A stretch of DNA of 64,000 bases from Phlyctochytrium arcticum (Eukaryota > Chytridiomycota > Chytridiomycetes > Chytridiales > Chytridiaceae): positions 558,001-622,000 of the forward strand of contig JAHLKI010000004.1 of assembly GCA_025602905.1 (NCBI GenBank), given 5' to 3'. Below, one piece after another: positions 36,193 through 47,240 of the stretch; positions within the stretch are counted from its first letter, which is position 1, and every line of letters begins with the position of its first letter. Below the pieces are notes generated by a model. The model was not told the origin of the DNA. It was given only the letters and a program-made list of their open reading frames with translations, and did not search any database. A program made the position numbers and the translations under genes.

Positions 36193-36199
36193 TATAAAA
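36193..36199 (+). promoter_or_regulatory. TATA box of a possible micro-gene
   Basis: TATAAAA followed by a pyrimidine-rich leader (about 36215-36295) and the short frames at 36333 and 36363; typical layout of an expressed fungal promoter. Confidence 0.5.
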
Positions 36200-36362
36200 G
36201 GACGGCCTCGTTCCGCCCTCCCCTCCATTTTTCATCATCCGGATCTTCACTTCCTTCCCCCCCTCCCCTTCCCCAATCCTCATCTAATCTCCCTTAGCAC
36301 TGAAAACAACACCAATCTGGACAAGCATCATCATGGTACAGGGAACGTCAGTATGTGGATAA

Positions 36363-36527
36363 ATGAAGACGGAAGCTGAGAAGAGAATCAGAACCTCAGG
36401 ACTTGGATCTTGGAGCTTGAAGAACGAAGACAGAATCCGAGCATTGAAGGAAGATGGAACCTGGGGACTTGACGAAAAACAAAAGATTGGACCTTGGGAC
36501 TTGACGGCTTTAACTCTGGACGGATGA
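36363..36527 (+). CDS. Candidate micro-gene of 54 codons preceded by an upstream ORF
   Basis: Downstream of a TATA box and CT-rich leader lies a 9-codon upstream frame (36333-36362) whose TAA is directly followed by the ATG of a 54-residue frame in the same reading phase. The peptide is charged and contains three related units, GSWSLK, GTWGLD and GPWDLT, spaced about 20 and 11 residues apart. No known family. The stop-ATG contact suggests termination-reinitiation or stop read-through if translated. The evidence is layout and internal repetition only. Confidence 0.35.
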   Translation: MKTEAEKRIRTSGLGSWSLKNEDRIRALKEDGTWGLDEKQKIGPWDLTALTLDG

Positions 36528-37282
36528 AGACGCGCGGCGTGTAAGGTAGAGAAAACTCATTCTGCGGCCAAAGATTGTTTGTTCCCTCTCGCTTGTACAT
36601 ACCCAATATATAGACATGCTCAAGTGTACATGTGAGATACAACCATTTTCCGTATGCATTTACTTTTCATCTTTTGTTTTGATATCGGGATTTCACATGA
36701 TGATCTCCGGCTTTTGGTGTGCCTGCGCAGCACCCATACGTGTGTCAATGTGTGGGACTTTTGGGATTTTTTCTTGACGAAGGCTCATCTTAGATTTTCC
36801 CCACCCCACCATTGCGGAAAGGTTTACCAAAAATGCACCGACGACATTTCCTTACTCTAGCACCGCATTGGATGGGGCGTGAGAAACGGAGGTAAGAACT
36901 ATAGGATGCAGACATTTCAAAGGCGAGGAAACAGAATAAATCGAACAATGGGATGGTGCCGGAAATGGAAATGCAACCGGGGGAAAAGTGCGTCGGCTGT
37001 ATGACCTAACAGGAATATCACATGGTGCGTTTGCCAATACGTGGTTCGATATGACGATACCATTGTCCTTCCAAAGTTTATGACTGCCAGACATGGTGAA
37101 CCGACGACAGGAACTAAGGAGGAGAACTCATTTTGATACACTGGGGGCATAGATAGTCAGTGAAGTTCTGTTGTTAGAAAAGATATGTAATGAGATGTCA
37201 GAAAAAGGGTATGTACTATAACGTTATGAGGAGAGACATTGTCTATCAAATTTGGCCTAAAGGCAAAAAGCTTACGCCATTC
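36528..37282. other. Intergenic region downstream of the micro-gene
   Basis: No frame of interest; likely contains the 3' ends of the candidate micro-gene and the arrestin-like gene. Confidence 0.4.
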
Positions 37283-39144
37283 CTATTTAATATCTAGATA
37301 AGATCGTCGCTTAAACAGTTTCCAGGGTCTGCCCTTTCCACTAGCCGACTTGATGCTAGCCCCATCATCCATGGGAGCTTTGACGGACATGGCAAAATGA
37401 CTGAGCGACGTACTCTGATGCGAGTGAACGGTAGACTGATTTTCACTCTCGTAGCCATCGGCGGAAGAACGAATGGTTTCCCGGATATACCCCTCCAGTT
37501 CTAATACTCGACGAACCAGGCGTTTTTGTTCAACGTCCATCGTGACCAACTTGTCTAACAGCAGGGCATTGTTTTCCTGCATTTTGGACAGTATGGTGTT
37601 TTGCACGTCGCTGAGGGATTTGTGTAGCTCTTGGGGGGTGATAGATGGAGGAGCGTAGGCGTGAGAAAATGGATCGTATAATACATGGTTGGGCGTGGTG
37701 GCGACGCGTCGACATGGTGTGGACGACAGGGAATTATCGATTTGGCGGAGTGTGCTTCGAGATTTGATAGTGGATGATTGTTTGAGCTCCGTCTCTGTTC
37801 CCAGTCGTTTAACGGGAGTCAGAGTGTCGTTGTCGTCGAGCCCCTCAATATCCGATTTTCCATTTGTCAAATTGCTGGTTATCTTGCCTTTGCTCTGAGG
37901 CCTTTTCAGAGTCGCTGGTTTGTCCTCAGTGCCGCTAGGGTTATGCAGTAACGACGATAATACCCCTTGTCTAGCTGCTTCTAGTGGCACAGACAGAATT
38001 GTGACAGGGCAGTCAAGTTTGATGCTAGGAGCGTCGTCAAACTCAATCACAATACGGATGACATGTCGGATAATGGCGGATGGTTGTATCGCATCCGGAT
38101 CGAGTTCAAATGGGAGGGTCGTTGGGTTGGGACGCGGGTTGGCGGGCAACGTTAAGGTATGAGTTTGGCTATCAAAGAAATCTTCAATGGCGTTGAAATT
38201 AAATGACTTCCAATCCCAAGCAACCAACGTTCTGATACAATTTATTAGTACTCGTTCCGGGGCCCCAGCAGGGTGTGGATTTGATCTTACCTCTTGGTGG
38301 CACTATTAGCAGCCTCTGTGGTGTGCAAAACAGCGGATTTCCCACCAATGTCACAAACTTCGAGCAGCTTGAATTTAACATTTTCACACAAGTGTCCACG
38401 AGGTACAACGCGAAATGTAAAGTCAAAACTGTCGCACGGTCCGAGAACCGTGGTAGAAACAGATAGGTCATACTGCACGAGGGCGGTGAGTGCCTCCCAG
38501 CGATGCAAGGGAGGGTTCTTGATGAGATCCAGCAAAGGTCCATCGCGACGGGGATCCGGGTATACAAGAAAGGGCTCAATGGGAATGGCAATCTCCTTGC
38601 GCGTCTTACCGACCAGGCCATGCCATGTCAGCGCAGCCACGAGCCGGTATTTGACACGATATGCCTTGCGGTTGTAAGGCATGCCAGTCGACTGGACCTT
38701 TCGTGAGGGGGGTAACTTTGGTTCTGGGGGAATGTCTAGCTCCCATTCCAAACAATGAAGTCCTTGAGCCAACTTTCCATCATGATCTTCAGGAAGGACA
38801 GAGGCGGTCAGGTTGATGAGTTCTGTTTCTTCAAAGGTGATGGCAGTTGCTGAGCTAGATCCTTGGAATGTGATGGTTACGGAGAGGAGACTCAGGGGAT
38901 TTCGATTCGGCTGCTCGATATGAAGAGTTCCTTTCAAAAATGTTTCCTCATCAACGCCGTCTGATTCAAGGTATAAGCAAAAGATACAGAGGCAGATATG
39001 ATACAAGCTTGAACTTACAGTTCCCGTAGACAAAGGACTCCTGCCCTTCCAATGGTACCTATTGAGGGATATCCATGTCAGTTGTGAATACCGGCAGTGT
39101 CGATTAATGGTGGCACCTACCAATTGCACAACCGGCTCCTTCAT
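37283..39144 (-). CDS. Arrestin-like protein with C-terminal coiled coil
   Basis: Predicted alpha-arrestin-type protein, a class of adaptors that bring ubiquitin ligases to membrane transporters. Exons on the minus strand: 39144-39121, 39058-39019, 38960-38291, 38231-37283; phases agree, 560 residues. The N-terminal arrestin fold is suggested by FLKGTLHIEQ, SVTITFQG, LPPSRK and YRVKYRLVAAL, the C-terminal fold by SDFTFRV-like strands around SFDFTFRVVPRG. After residue 330 the protein is Ser/Thr-rich, then has a predicted coiled coil (HKSLSDVQNTILSKMQENNA, DKLVTMDVEQKRLVRRVLEL) and a basic tail. No clear PPxY motif was seen. The first exon has only eight codons, so the true start could lie further upstream. 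Confidence 0.7.
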
Positions 39145-40450
39145 TGCTAAATATTCGAGTACGTTATGAGGAATTCCTGTCCACCCGTCAACAAGCTGAA
39201 GGGTACCTTTCAACGTTCTCTATAGACACTGCTGCAATGTTTATATATGGTACCGATATTCAGGTTTTTACAACTTTTGAAAGTTCAAAACTTTGGCGCT
39301 GGGATGGGGTGCGCAGCAGGTGCGGCAGAGTGGTTTGTCATTGGCGCCGAACTTCAATTCCTCAGCCAGAGCATTGCTGTCGACTCATGAGTACTAGTAG
39401 TCTCCTTCATCTTCCTATATCGTTTGGGGTTCAGCAAGGTATATGGCCCAAGTGCATGTGGACGGGAGATCTGGGCAGCGGGTTATCTGTGGACCAAGAC
39501 AGAGACCCTCAGGAGACCCTTGTCACTCGTACATGTACTGTATAAGCTGTGAACTATGGATATATGCTGCCTGCAAAAGAGTGATGCATTTTGCTTTACG
39601 AGAGAAGATCCGTTCAGTTCTGGTTCGTTTCCTTAGGTTCCTTCCTTGCCGTGAACCAGCAGATTGGGCTGCGTTGATTTGAAGCCTTTATCCGGGCCAT
39701 TTCTTTCCTCCGTGCATTATCAAGATGGATCCCTTCTGACTTGGATTGTCTACTAATATACGGTCTTTGTGGACTCTTAATTTTGATTCTCGGTAAAGAC
39801 TATTGCAGAATGCGCAATCTTTAATAGTCCCCGCCATCCATAAAAGCCTTGGAAGTTGGCACCACATCATAAAATGCCGTGAGCACCGGTGCCAAACCTG
39901 CCAAAAAAACCTAGAAGATCCAAACACTCATTTTCCCATAGTATCCCCAGCCTATGTATAATGCATAATGCATCGTGAATTCAGACTCAAGAGGTATTCA
40001 TAGTAAATCGCCTATAACAAAGAGATGCAAATCAATGGCAAACAAGACTGGGAAAAGGCCGGGGGTCCAGGGTGGCTGTGCGCAGCATCTCACAAGGATC
40101 AGGGGTGTGTGGCGGCACAGTCGCGGAAGCAGCCAAATAGAGGCCGGCCATATTTCGCCATAGCGGGTGATAACCGCCGCTGCTTTTCACAAATAGACGG
40201 CCTCAATTGAGGGCCCCCGCCTAGTCTCGCCCGTTTTCTCCTTCAGCCAGTCACTTTTTCGTCGCCCAACAGCGTCTTTCCACACACTTTTCGCCCAGGT
40301 ATGTTGCGCTCCCAGACCCCCCCGTCCTCGCCCGCACAGAAAACGCGCACTTTTCTATGCCATCTCGTCCTCCATGCTCCTAGTCTTGGCCTTGCTAACC
40401 GCCTCTCATTCTCCTATTAGTTCGCTTAACTCGCTCCACCTTTATCAACC
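39145..40450. other. Upstream regions of arrestin-like and HMG-like genes
   Basis: No gene supported. The last 250 bp are rich in pyrimidine tracts (ctcgcccgttttctcc, ctttccacacacttttcgccc), which fits the strong promoter of the HMG-like gene. Confidence 0.45.
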
Positions 40451-40964
40451 ATGCCCAAGGCCGCAAAGTCCGATACTAAACCCGCCACCGTCAAGAAGAC
40501 TACCACCGGTACGTTCTCACTGCCTGCTCTTTCTTTTTTTTTCTCTGCAATCCCGTCGCCATCCTTGGCTCGCTCCATGGGGGTGGGTGTTCTCGCTCGC
40601 CCAAAATCCATCCCAGCGGGCCCGTGGCTGCGCCAGCCGCGCGACTTGTGTCATCACTTTGGGACGTGGCTCATATGATGGGCCTCCAGCACCCATATAC
40701 ACACACATTCTTCATTGCTAACATCCTACTTTCCTTTGTTGCCATTATAGGAAAGCGTGGTGCTTCTCCCTACAACTTGTTCATGAAGGTATGCGTGTTG
40801 CATGATTTTTTTCGTCTGAAGATTAGCGCTAATTCAACTATTCCCTACAGACTGAGCTTGGCAAGGTCAAGGCTGACAACCCAGGAATGCCCCACAAGGA
40901 GGCCTTCAAGACCGCTGCTTCTCACTGGAAGAACGCCCCCGAGAACCCCAACCGCGTCAAGTAA
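40451..40964 (+). CDS. Small HMG-box/YABBY-like chromatin protein
   Basis: Three exons (40451-40508, 40751-40788, 40851-40964) join in phase to a 69-residue basic protein. A Lys-rich N-terminus is followed by SPYNLFMKTELGKVKADN and GMPHKEAFKTAASHWKNAPE, the HMG-like fold shared with plant YABBY proteins and common as a tiny separate protein in basidiomycetes. Probably nuclear DNA-binding. The first intron is 242 nt, much longer than the local norm, and the second is 62 nt. The pyrimidine-rich upstream region suggests high expression. Codon choice is strongly C-ending (GCC, ACC, AAG), again pointing to a highly expressed gene. Confidence 0.85.
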
Positions 40965-41450
40965 ATGTGTCTATAGCCATCATTACTTGCAATGAAAAGG
41001 TCGGTAACTCGTGCTTCCCATGCACTGTCAGAAGCATCATTCTCATCCCTTCTCATTCCAGCAGTGTCTATTGACATTATTGAGATGAAATTTCTACATA
41101 AAAAGTCGCTTTATTTTCTTTCTACTGTTCTTTTTCCGCTGATCTGATCAATAAAACAACTTCATGGTTACATACCACCCCTATATCTTGTGCCAATTGC
41201 TATTCCTGTCCATCATTCGTCTTCTCAAGTTCCTCCTTCCTCGGGAAGAAGGAGCACATAGTCCAGATTCCAGAAAAAGTTGTCGCCACGTGACTACATT
41301 GGAAAGTAAAACGTTTTCGCAATCCCCGAAGTGTAGATCGGACAACCCAATCCAATCACCACCTCTGGACACTCAAAGACTGGCTCTAGGGACTCTCTAC
41401 AGGCCCGAATTCATAGAAGCTACATATCTTGCGCTTCGGTCTGAAGAAAA
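40965..41450. other. Intergenic region
   Basis: 3' region of the HMG-like gene (with aataaaa near 41152) and promoter side of the next gene. No further gene seen. Confidence 0.45.
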
Positions 41451-42830
41451 ATGGTGCCAAACGTCGTCTCGGAGGCGTTCAACGCGGTGTCGGGAATCGA
41501 CCCTGGGGCTATCAAGGTCTTCTTTGCTTTTGTAGCCTACTTTCTTCTCCTGGCTGCGTGCCTCACCACAACCTATGCACGCGCCCTAAAATCTTTGCCG
41601 TACACGTTTGCCGCATGGATCTTTACTCCAATCTCCCTGATCGCCCTGTATGCCACCTGGAGCCACATCTACAACTTTCTGTACAAGGACTTCCAGAGGG
41701 AGGTTGCCATTCCGCTCCGAGTCGAAGAAGGTCGCAAACCAACTGATGATGAGATTGTCCGATATCTGATTGATGCCGACTGGTTTAATGCCGCGTACGC
41801 CGCGGTAGCAAAGACGCCGTACGCTTGGTGGTGGTCTGTCCAGTTGCTCAACACGGCAGCTGTGATTGTCGCGTGGATGTGGAGTGAAGGGGCTCATCAC
41901 TGGGCCCGCCGAGTGGAAGTCCGAGGAGGACCTGGTTGGATCAAGGCGGGACTGGCTAGCGCGGTTGCATATGCCCTGGTCGGCATTTTGGGTGCAATGA
42001 GTGTAGCATTTGCCCTCTTTTGTGTTCAGCGCGAAGCTATTGAGCGTAAGTGTCTGATTTACTTCTTACATTGTCTTCTGACGAAAGCAACTCTAACCCA
42101 TATTGTCATGTATTCAGGTTCCTATGTTCTCCGGTCGTCCCCACGTCTGACCCCGACCATCTGGTTGCTTACTGCCCTGTACTTATTGGGCGTTGCATAC
42201 ACTCCCCACCTTGATCCCGCTCTTCCATTGTTTAGCTTGAACCTCAAGCTCTACCATCTTGCATTGATCCTCCCGGTCCTCGGAGCCGCCGGCCCCGTCC
42301 TCGTTTCCCACCCCAAGCAGGCAACGTACATTGTCCGTCGCAAACCCGTTACAAATTTGTACCTATTCCTCGCCATTGCCAACTTTGCGTCTTACGTTGT
42401 GGCGACCTACCCCATTGCCCATCACGCAATATCTGTTGTTTTCAATGCGGCCACCTCCAAGACCACCAACGACACGGTAGCGGCCGTTGTTTCCGCTGCC
42501 CAAGCCGAATTTGGTCACCTTGGCCAAGAATTGTATAGAGCCATCTTTATCAACAATGCCGAAACCTCCATTACTGTCGATTTGGTCTTTTGTACCGCCG
42601 TCGCCCTCGTGCTGATCTTTGATCAGCTTCGCAAAGGTTTCTCAGCCGGTGTCATTAGCGGAGTTTCGGTGTTCGTCACCTTACTTTTGACGGCCATCAC
42701 GACCGTAGTAGGAGGCGGAGTCTCCGTCTTTTTGCCAGCATTCCTGGCATGGCGAGAGGGATGGTACCGGTACGCCATGCCAGGCGGTGAAACCGTCGTG
42801 GTGGAAACCACCAAAACGAAGGAAACATAG
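41451..42830 (+). CDS. Polytopic membrane protein, unknown function
   Basis: Two exons, 41451-42045 and 42118-42830, give 435 residues with about ten hydrophobic helices. Examples are FAFVAYFLLLAACL, VSVAFALF-like segments, LYHLALILPVLGAAGPVLV and VTLLLTAITTVVGGGVSVFL. A conserved-looking luminal or cytosolic loop carries YLIDADWFNAAYAAVAKTP. The fungal family is not one I can name; general character resembles uncharacterised fungal membrane proteins of 400-450 residues. The intron (72 nt, GTAAGT donor, ATTCAG acceptor) is a multiple of three and has no stop, so an unspliced message would stay open and add 24 residues. It converges with the GH85 gene. Confidence 0.8.
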   Translation: MVPNVVSEAFNAVSGIDPGAIKVFFAFVAYFLLLAACLTTTYARALKSLPYTFAAWIFTPISLIALYATWSHIYNFLYKDFQREVAIPLRVEEGRKPTDDEIVRYLIDADWFNAAYAAVAKTPYAWWWSVQLLNTAAVIVAWMWSEGAHHWARRVEVRGGPGWIKAGLASAVAYALVGILGAMSVAFALFCVQREAIERKCLIYFLHCLLTKATLTHIVMYSGSYVLRSSPRLTPTIWLLTALYLLGVAYTPHLDPALPLFSLNLKLYHLALILPVLGAAGPVLVSHPKQATYIVRRKPVTNLYLFLAIANFASYVVATYPIAHHAISVVFNAATSKTTNDTVAAVVSAAQAEFGHLGQELYRAIFINNAETSITVDLVFCTAVALVLIFDQLRKGFSAGVISGVSVFVTLLLTAITTVVGGGVSVFLPAFLAWREGWYRYAMPGGETVVVETTKTKET

Positions 42831-43002
42831 AATCCTCTCCCCGTCTGCCGTTTTTATGTTTGACTTTTTGTTGAACAAGATCAAAGCGCGCTCGCTGCAT
42901 GTGGCTATTCTGTAGCCTACGTCGATTTTTGAGAGAGTATTTGTACTTATGTATAAGAAACCATGTAATGTCTTTCTCTTGTAAATTACATTCTTTCGCT
43001 TT

Positions 43003-45836
43003 TTATTTCATGAGAAAACAGTTGGAGGGAATGACTATATCTCCGGACACTCGTCGCTCTTGACGTCCTACTATATCGTATCCGACCGCAACAATGCGGA
43101 TTTGGGAGGTTTCCGATGAGACGAGTAAAGGGCCTATGCGATAGATGTGCGTGAATGATGTCCCGATATGATGAAAGGTAGGGGAAGTCGTGGACACTCT
43201 ATTGTCCGCATCCACCAAACTAGGATTAATAGAAGCAAACAATTCCCATCGTTCGATTCCGTCCCCAGCGTCCCATTTCGCTTCTATGTAGGCAACATGG
43301 GTTGGTCCTGATATTCCATCACCACCTTGTAAGGTCAAGACTGTGGGAACAGAAAATGCGATTTGAGTGGGGGTTGTTGGTTGGGTTAGGAGATGTGTAG
43401 ATGGATTGCCGATGGGACTGATTCGGAATGCTCCAATCCGGATATGGGTCGCCTCGCCAAGTAAATGTGGGAATACAACAATCCCGGCTTCAGTCACTTG
43501 GTTTTCCTTTACGTCCTCGGGAAACACGTCGAGTCCCACCCATTTCCATCCTTCATTGTGTAACGACTTGATATCAGGTAATCCCATGCATCGCTGTCCT
43601 GCCAATGTCGAGACCCAGACTTGAACTGCTGCTGCCGACGACGTGGCATCCCAGATTGCCATTTCTACGCGTAATCCTTGCGGTGGAACGACCAGATCAC
43701 TCACGGCAAAGAGCGTGATGAACCAAGCGTCTTGTCCGGTATTCGGCACCGAGGTTTCATTGCGTGAAGGGATATCAATCTGGAGCGCAGATCCGCCATT
43801 ATAGATTGGCCCCATTCCCACTACATTCCAATCTATCCCTTCATCATCTGGTACCACTGATATTGATGGGCTATCCTGGATCAGTTTGGTTGCGCCTGCT
43901 GGTGGTGGTGATATCGTGATCCGCTGGACGAGTTTATGCCCTTTGGGCCAATAATGCGGGGCAATCATTTGTCGCGCGTGACATGTCCATTTCTCATCGT
44001 GGGCTTGCTATTATATGGCATGTATAAGTAAGCCGCGTATGTGCTACAATGCGGCGCTGTTTACCTGTCCATTGATGTAGTAGGAAGTTCCATATCCGCG
44101 GTCAAAATCGGTGAAAAACGAGTTGTTTAGCGCGCAGGAATGTGGCTTTTCGTTGACGTAGGTTGCGACACATCCCAGGTCTGAGGGGAACAAAAGCAGT
44201 CAATCTCGCGAATGGAATGATTGGCTCAAACTTTTTGTTTGTGCTTACCCGACGGGTCTACATCCTTCTCGGTAATGGGAAATGTGGCATCACACCAAAA
44301 CCGACGCTCTCGTTGCTCCCAGCCCGGTCGTCGGTACCGGTTACCTTTCTCTTCAGCGGCTACATCCCGTCCAGGTACCTGCGCCTCTGTGGGGGTCAGA
44401 GTGTTGTCCTGAAGCTCATTCCCGTCATCTCCGGGTTTCCCCCAACCTTCCCAAACCCATCCAGGACCAAACACGGCAGCACCCGTCCCCGCAGCAGCAA
44501 TCTCGCGCATCGCCCGGTGCACATTAAACTTTCCGCCGCCAAGTGTGTTGCGGCCCCAAACGTCAATCCCCGTATACACAGTTTTGGGATCGGATGCGCG
44601 GGCTGCTGATCTCTGGGGAGCTTGCGTCTTCCAAGTATAATTGGTGAATATCCCATCGGTGGCTTGATAGAATAGCTACATGTTCCCCAAGGAATTAGTG
44701 ACATTATATACCGCCGGGTAGTCTACAGAAAACCCCCACCTCGTTCTTATCATTCAGCTCGTCCTGCCAGTCAACATAACCCTCCAGTGTCATAGAATCA
44801 TACCAAAGAACTTTGGAGCCTTTGACATGCGCATGCATTCGGTCCGTGAAATATTTCAAAAATTGGACCAGATGCGGAACAAACACATCTGCAACATCCG
44901 TTCTTCGTTTCGGCACGTCGGCCCGTTCGTCTTTCTGCGGGGGTTCCACCAGCGACGACTCAAAATTGAGGAACCAGCCATCAAAATTGTAGTACACGGC
45001 CATTTCCACCAATTTGTCGGCGTAAAACGGCGATAACGAGTTTGGGAGTTCTGGGGCCGCCGCCGAATAAGTGGGTCCGTAGACTAGTCGAAAGGTTTCC
45101 TCTACGCCAGGCTCCCATTCTGTAATGAATGTGCCCTGGTCGTCAAAAAGTCTTCAATTATGGAGCATCTTTTTGTTGAGTTGCGCAAAAACAAACCAGA
45201 ACTAGAGAGCCGTTCCGATGTGCCACATTTGTCCAGCCCGGAGGAGGAATGGTGATTCGGTAATGGGTAAAATCTGTCCTCATCATACGTTGATCATTCC
45301 GACAACGAATATACCGTGTCGAGTGGAAACGTACAGATGAAAATGTCAACGTACTGCCAGTACTGCAACGTCCATGCACAAGAGAGAGAGTTGATCCCAC
45401 GCGTTCCTTGTGGATATTTGTCTTCATTGTACCCTACAGCATTTCTGATTTATTATCGAACCGTCATCCACAGAAATGCCGCAGAAGAGAAATGTATACC
45501 TCCACCCATATCATGGCAAAGGATCAGGGGTATCTTGCCCTTCCCTTTTCCAATCGTCTTGGATTCATCCCTTCCCTCACCATCTGTGGACCTCGCTGTT
45601 GCTAGAGATGAAGGCCTGGGTACTGTGGCGACATTGTACGGGTCGCGGCCCGGCTCCCAGTTTGCCAGGTCCGCAAGCGACGCAATGGGTTGGGAAGTCG
45701 GACGAAGCGTATCTGTGAGTTTATCAAGGTCTTTGAGCGACCTAGTCGGGTATGCACAGGGTGGCCGATGTTCCTTACCCTCTGGAATCCTTTCAGGGCC
45801 TAAAAGTGGAGCCGGGATCATGTGGTCCAAGTCCAT
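43003..45836 (-). CDS. Endo-beta-N-acetylglucosaminidase, glycoside hydrolase family 85
   Basis: ENGase cuts the chitobiose core of N-glycans; fungal and animal forms without signal peptide are cytosolic and act on glycans released from misfolded glycoproteins. Exons on the minus strand: 45836-45500, 45433-45335, 45273-45197, 45135-44740, 44675-44249, 44180-44065, 44007-43003; phases agree, 818 residues. Family signatures in order: LILCHDMGGGY, YWQYVDIFIYFTHYRITIPP, GTFITEW, then FDGWFLNFE with the catalytic Asn (about 228) and Glu (about 230), VLWYDSMTLEGYVDWQDELN, LFYQATDGIFTNYTW and VYTGIDVWGR. The C-terminal third is a beta-rich region. No N-terminal signal peptide is visible. Confidence 0.92.
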
Positions 45837-47240
45837 GCTGGTGAAGATCGCTGGTCAAACGCGTGTTGGCTGTCATCAATTCTGACGGCCTCCGTCCTGC
45901 CAATTTTGTGCCAGCATCGGCAAAATAAAATGGTGGAACAGCCTAGCTTCTTACTTTAGTCATAGGCTCGGCTGCCGGAAAGAACATTTTCTGCAATGCA
46001 TGAGCTGGATAACACTGGGTATAATTCGCTGTATACGCCCGACAAGGAAATTTCCCAGTCACATATACGTTGGAGTTCTTTGATTGCACTCCGATATTCT
46101 GTGCGTAGTATCATACTCATGAAAGAGTTTATATCGGTCAGACATTGTACTGTAATGCAGTTTGAAGTGATCATCTCGGCTGTATATGTATGAATGGTCT
46201 AGCTACCCGCATTCGGTCAGGTACATCGGGACAGACATTCCGCCGCAAGTCCCCCCGCAGTGTCATAGGTAGGATGTGCGGGCTTTTGACAAAGGATAGG
46301 TTCATTTGAACAGACTTGATTTCATGGAAAATTGGCCAACGATTCTGGTAACTCCAATATGATGGATAACAGGGTTAAGGTTAAGTGTGATGGATTTACT
46401 ACATAAAACACTACCGAATCCGAAGAATAACCTTGCGCTTATCTGCTCCAGCGCTTCTAAAGCAAGGAAATACGTCCTTTGAATCATAAAGTAAAGGCGG
46501 TCCTCAACCAACCCCACTCTCAAAAATTTCCAACAGCACAAGCTCAAAGTTCAGATGAGAGGCACCCAGTCCAAAAGTCCAGAACCTCCGAACGCGTCGA
46601 GAGCGCAGACGCGTTTGTCACGCGAGGCCCAACCATTCAAAGTTTCTGAAACGACTTGGCACGCTCGACCAACCGGACCCTTCGCCCTAAATTATCCTCA
46701 GCACACCTTGTGTGTATATAGAACGCTCATTTGGACGACTTTCTCTCGCTCTCGAGTTTTCTTTTTTGGTTGTTGGGATTCTTCAGAGGACAGAGGGTAT
46801 GGTTTTTTGAGAGGTAGGTTGTTGAGTATGGACTGCTATGCATGAGTGAAGGGCTGACTGCGCTATTTTCAGTGGGAACTTTTTCTGATCTTGGGACCAT
46901 ACGCGACATACCGAAACCTCTCCCGACTTGAACCACTACGACGCAGCATTTGTGCTATTTTCACTGACAACTTTCCTGATCTTGGACCAGACGTGCTTTA
47001 CGGACACCCTTACCTACTTGAACCACTTCGACGCTGACCTTTTCCACTGCTATTCGAGCTTCCTTCAGTCAAGGTTCAATTTTCGGGGGGGAATGTTTTT
47101 TTGTTTTTATTGGAGGTTTTTTTTTTAAGATGGGGGGAATGAAATATGGTATGTGGGATATGTACAGGTGCTATTTACAATATCTACAGAAAGCTAACCA
47201 GATGGGGATCTTTAGATATACGAGAGATGGGACAAGCAAC
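45837..47240. other. Gene-free region with a TATA box and a tandem duplication
   Basis: No protein gene is supported. A TATATA at 46715-46720 precedes a roughly 92-bp tandem duplication (units about 46862-46945 and 46954-47036), each holding cttgaaccac and gctatttt blocks. This could be a non-coding transcription unit or an old insertion. Confidence 0.4.
46862..47036. repeat. Imperfect tandem duplication, about 92-bp period
   Basis: Two diverged copies share gctattttca, aactttnctgatcttgg, and acttgaaccact-cgacgc in the same order. Confidence 0.7.
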
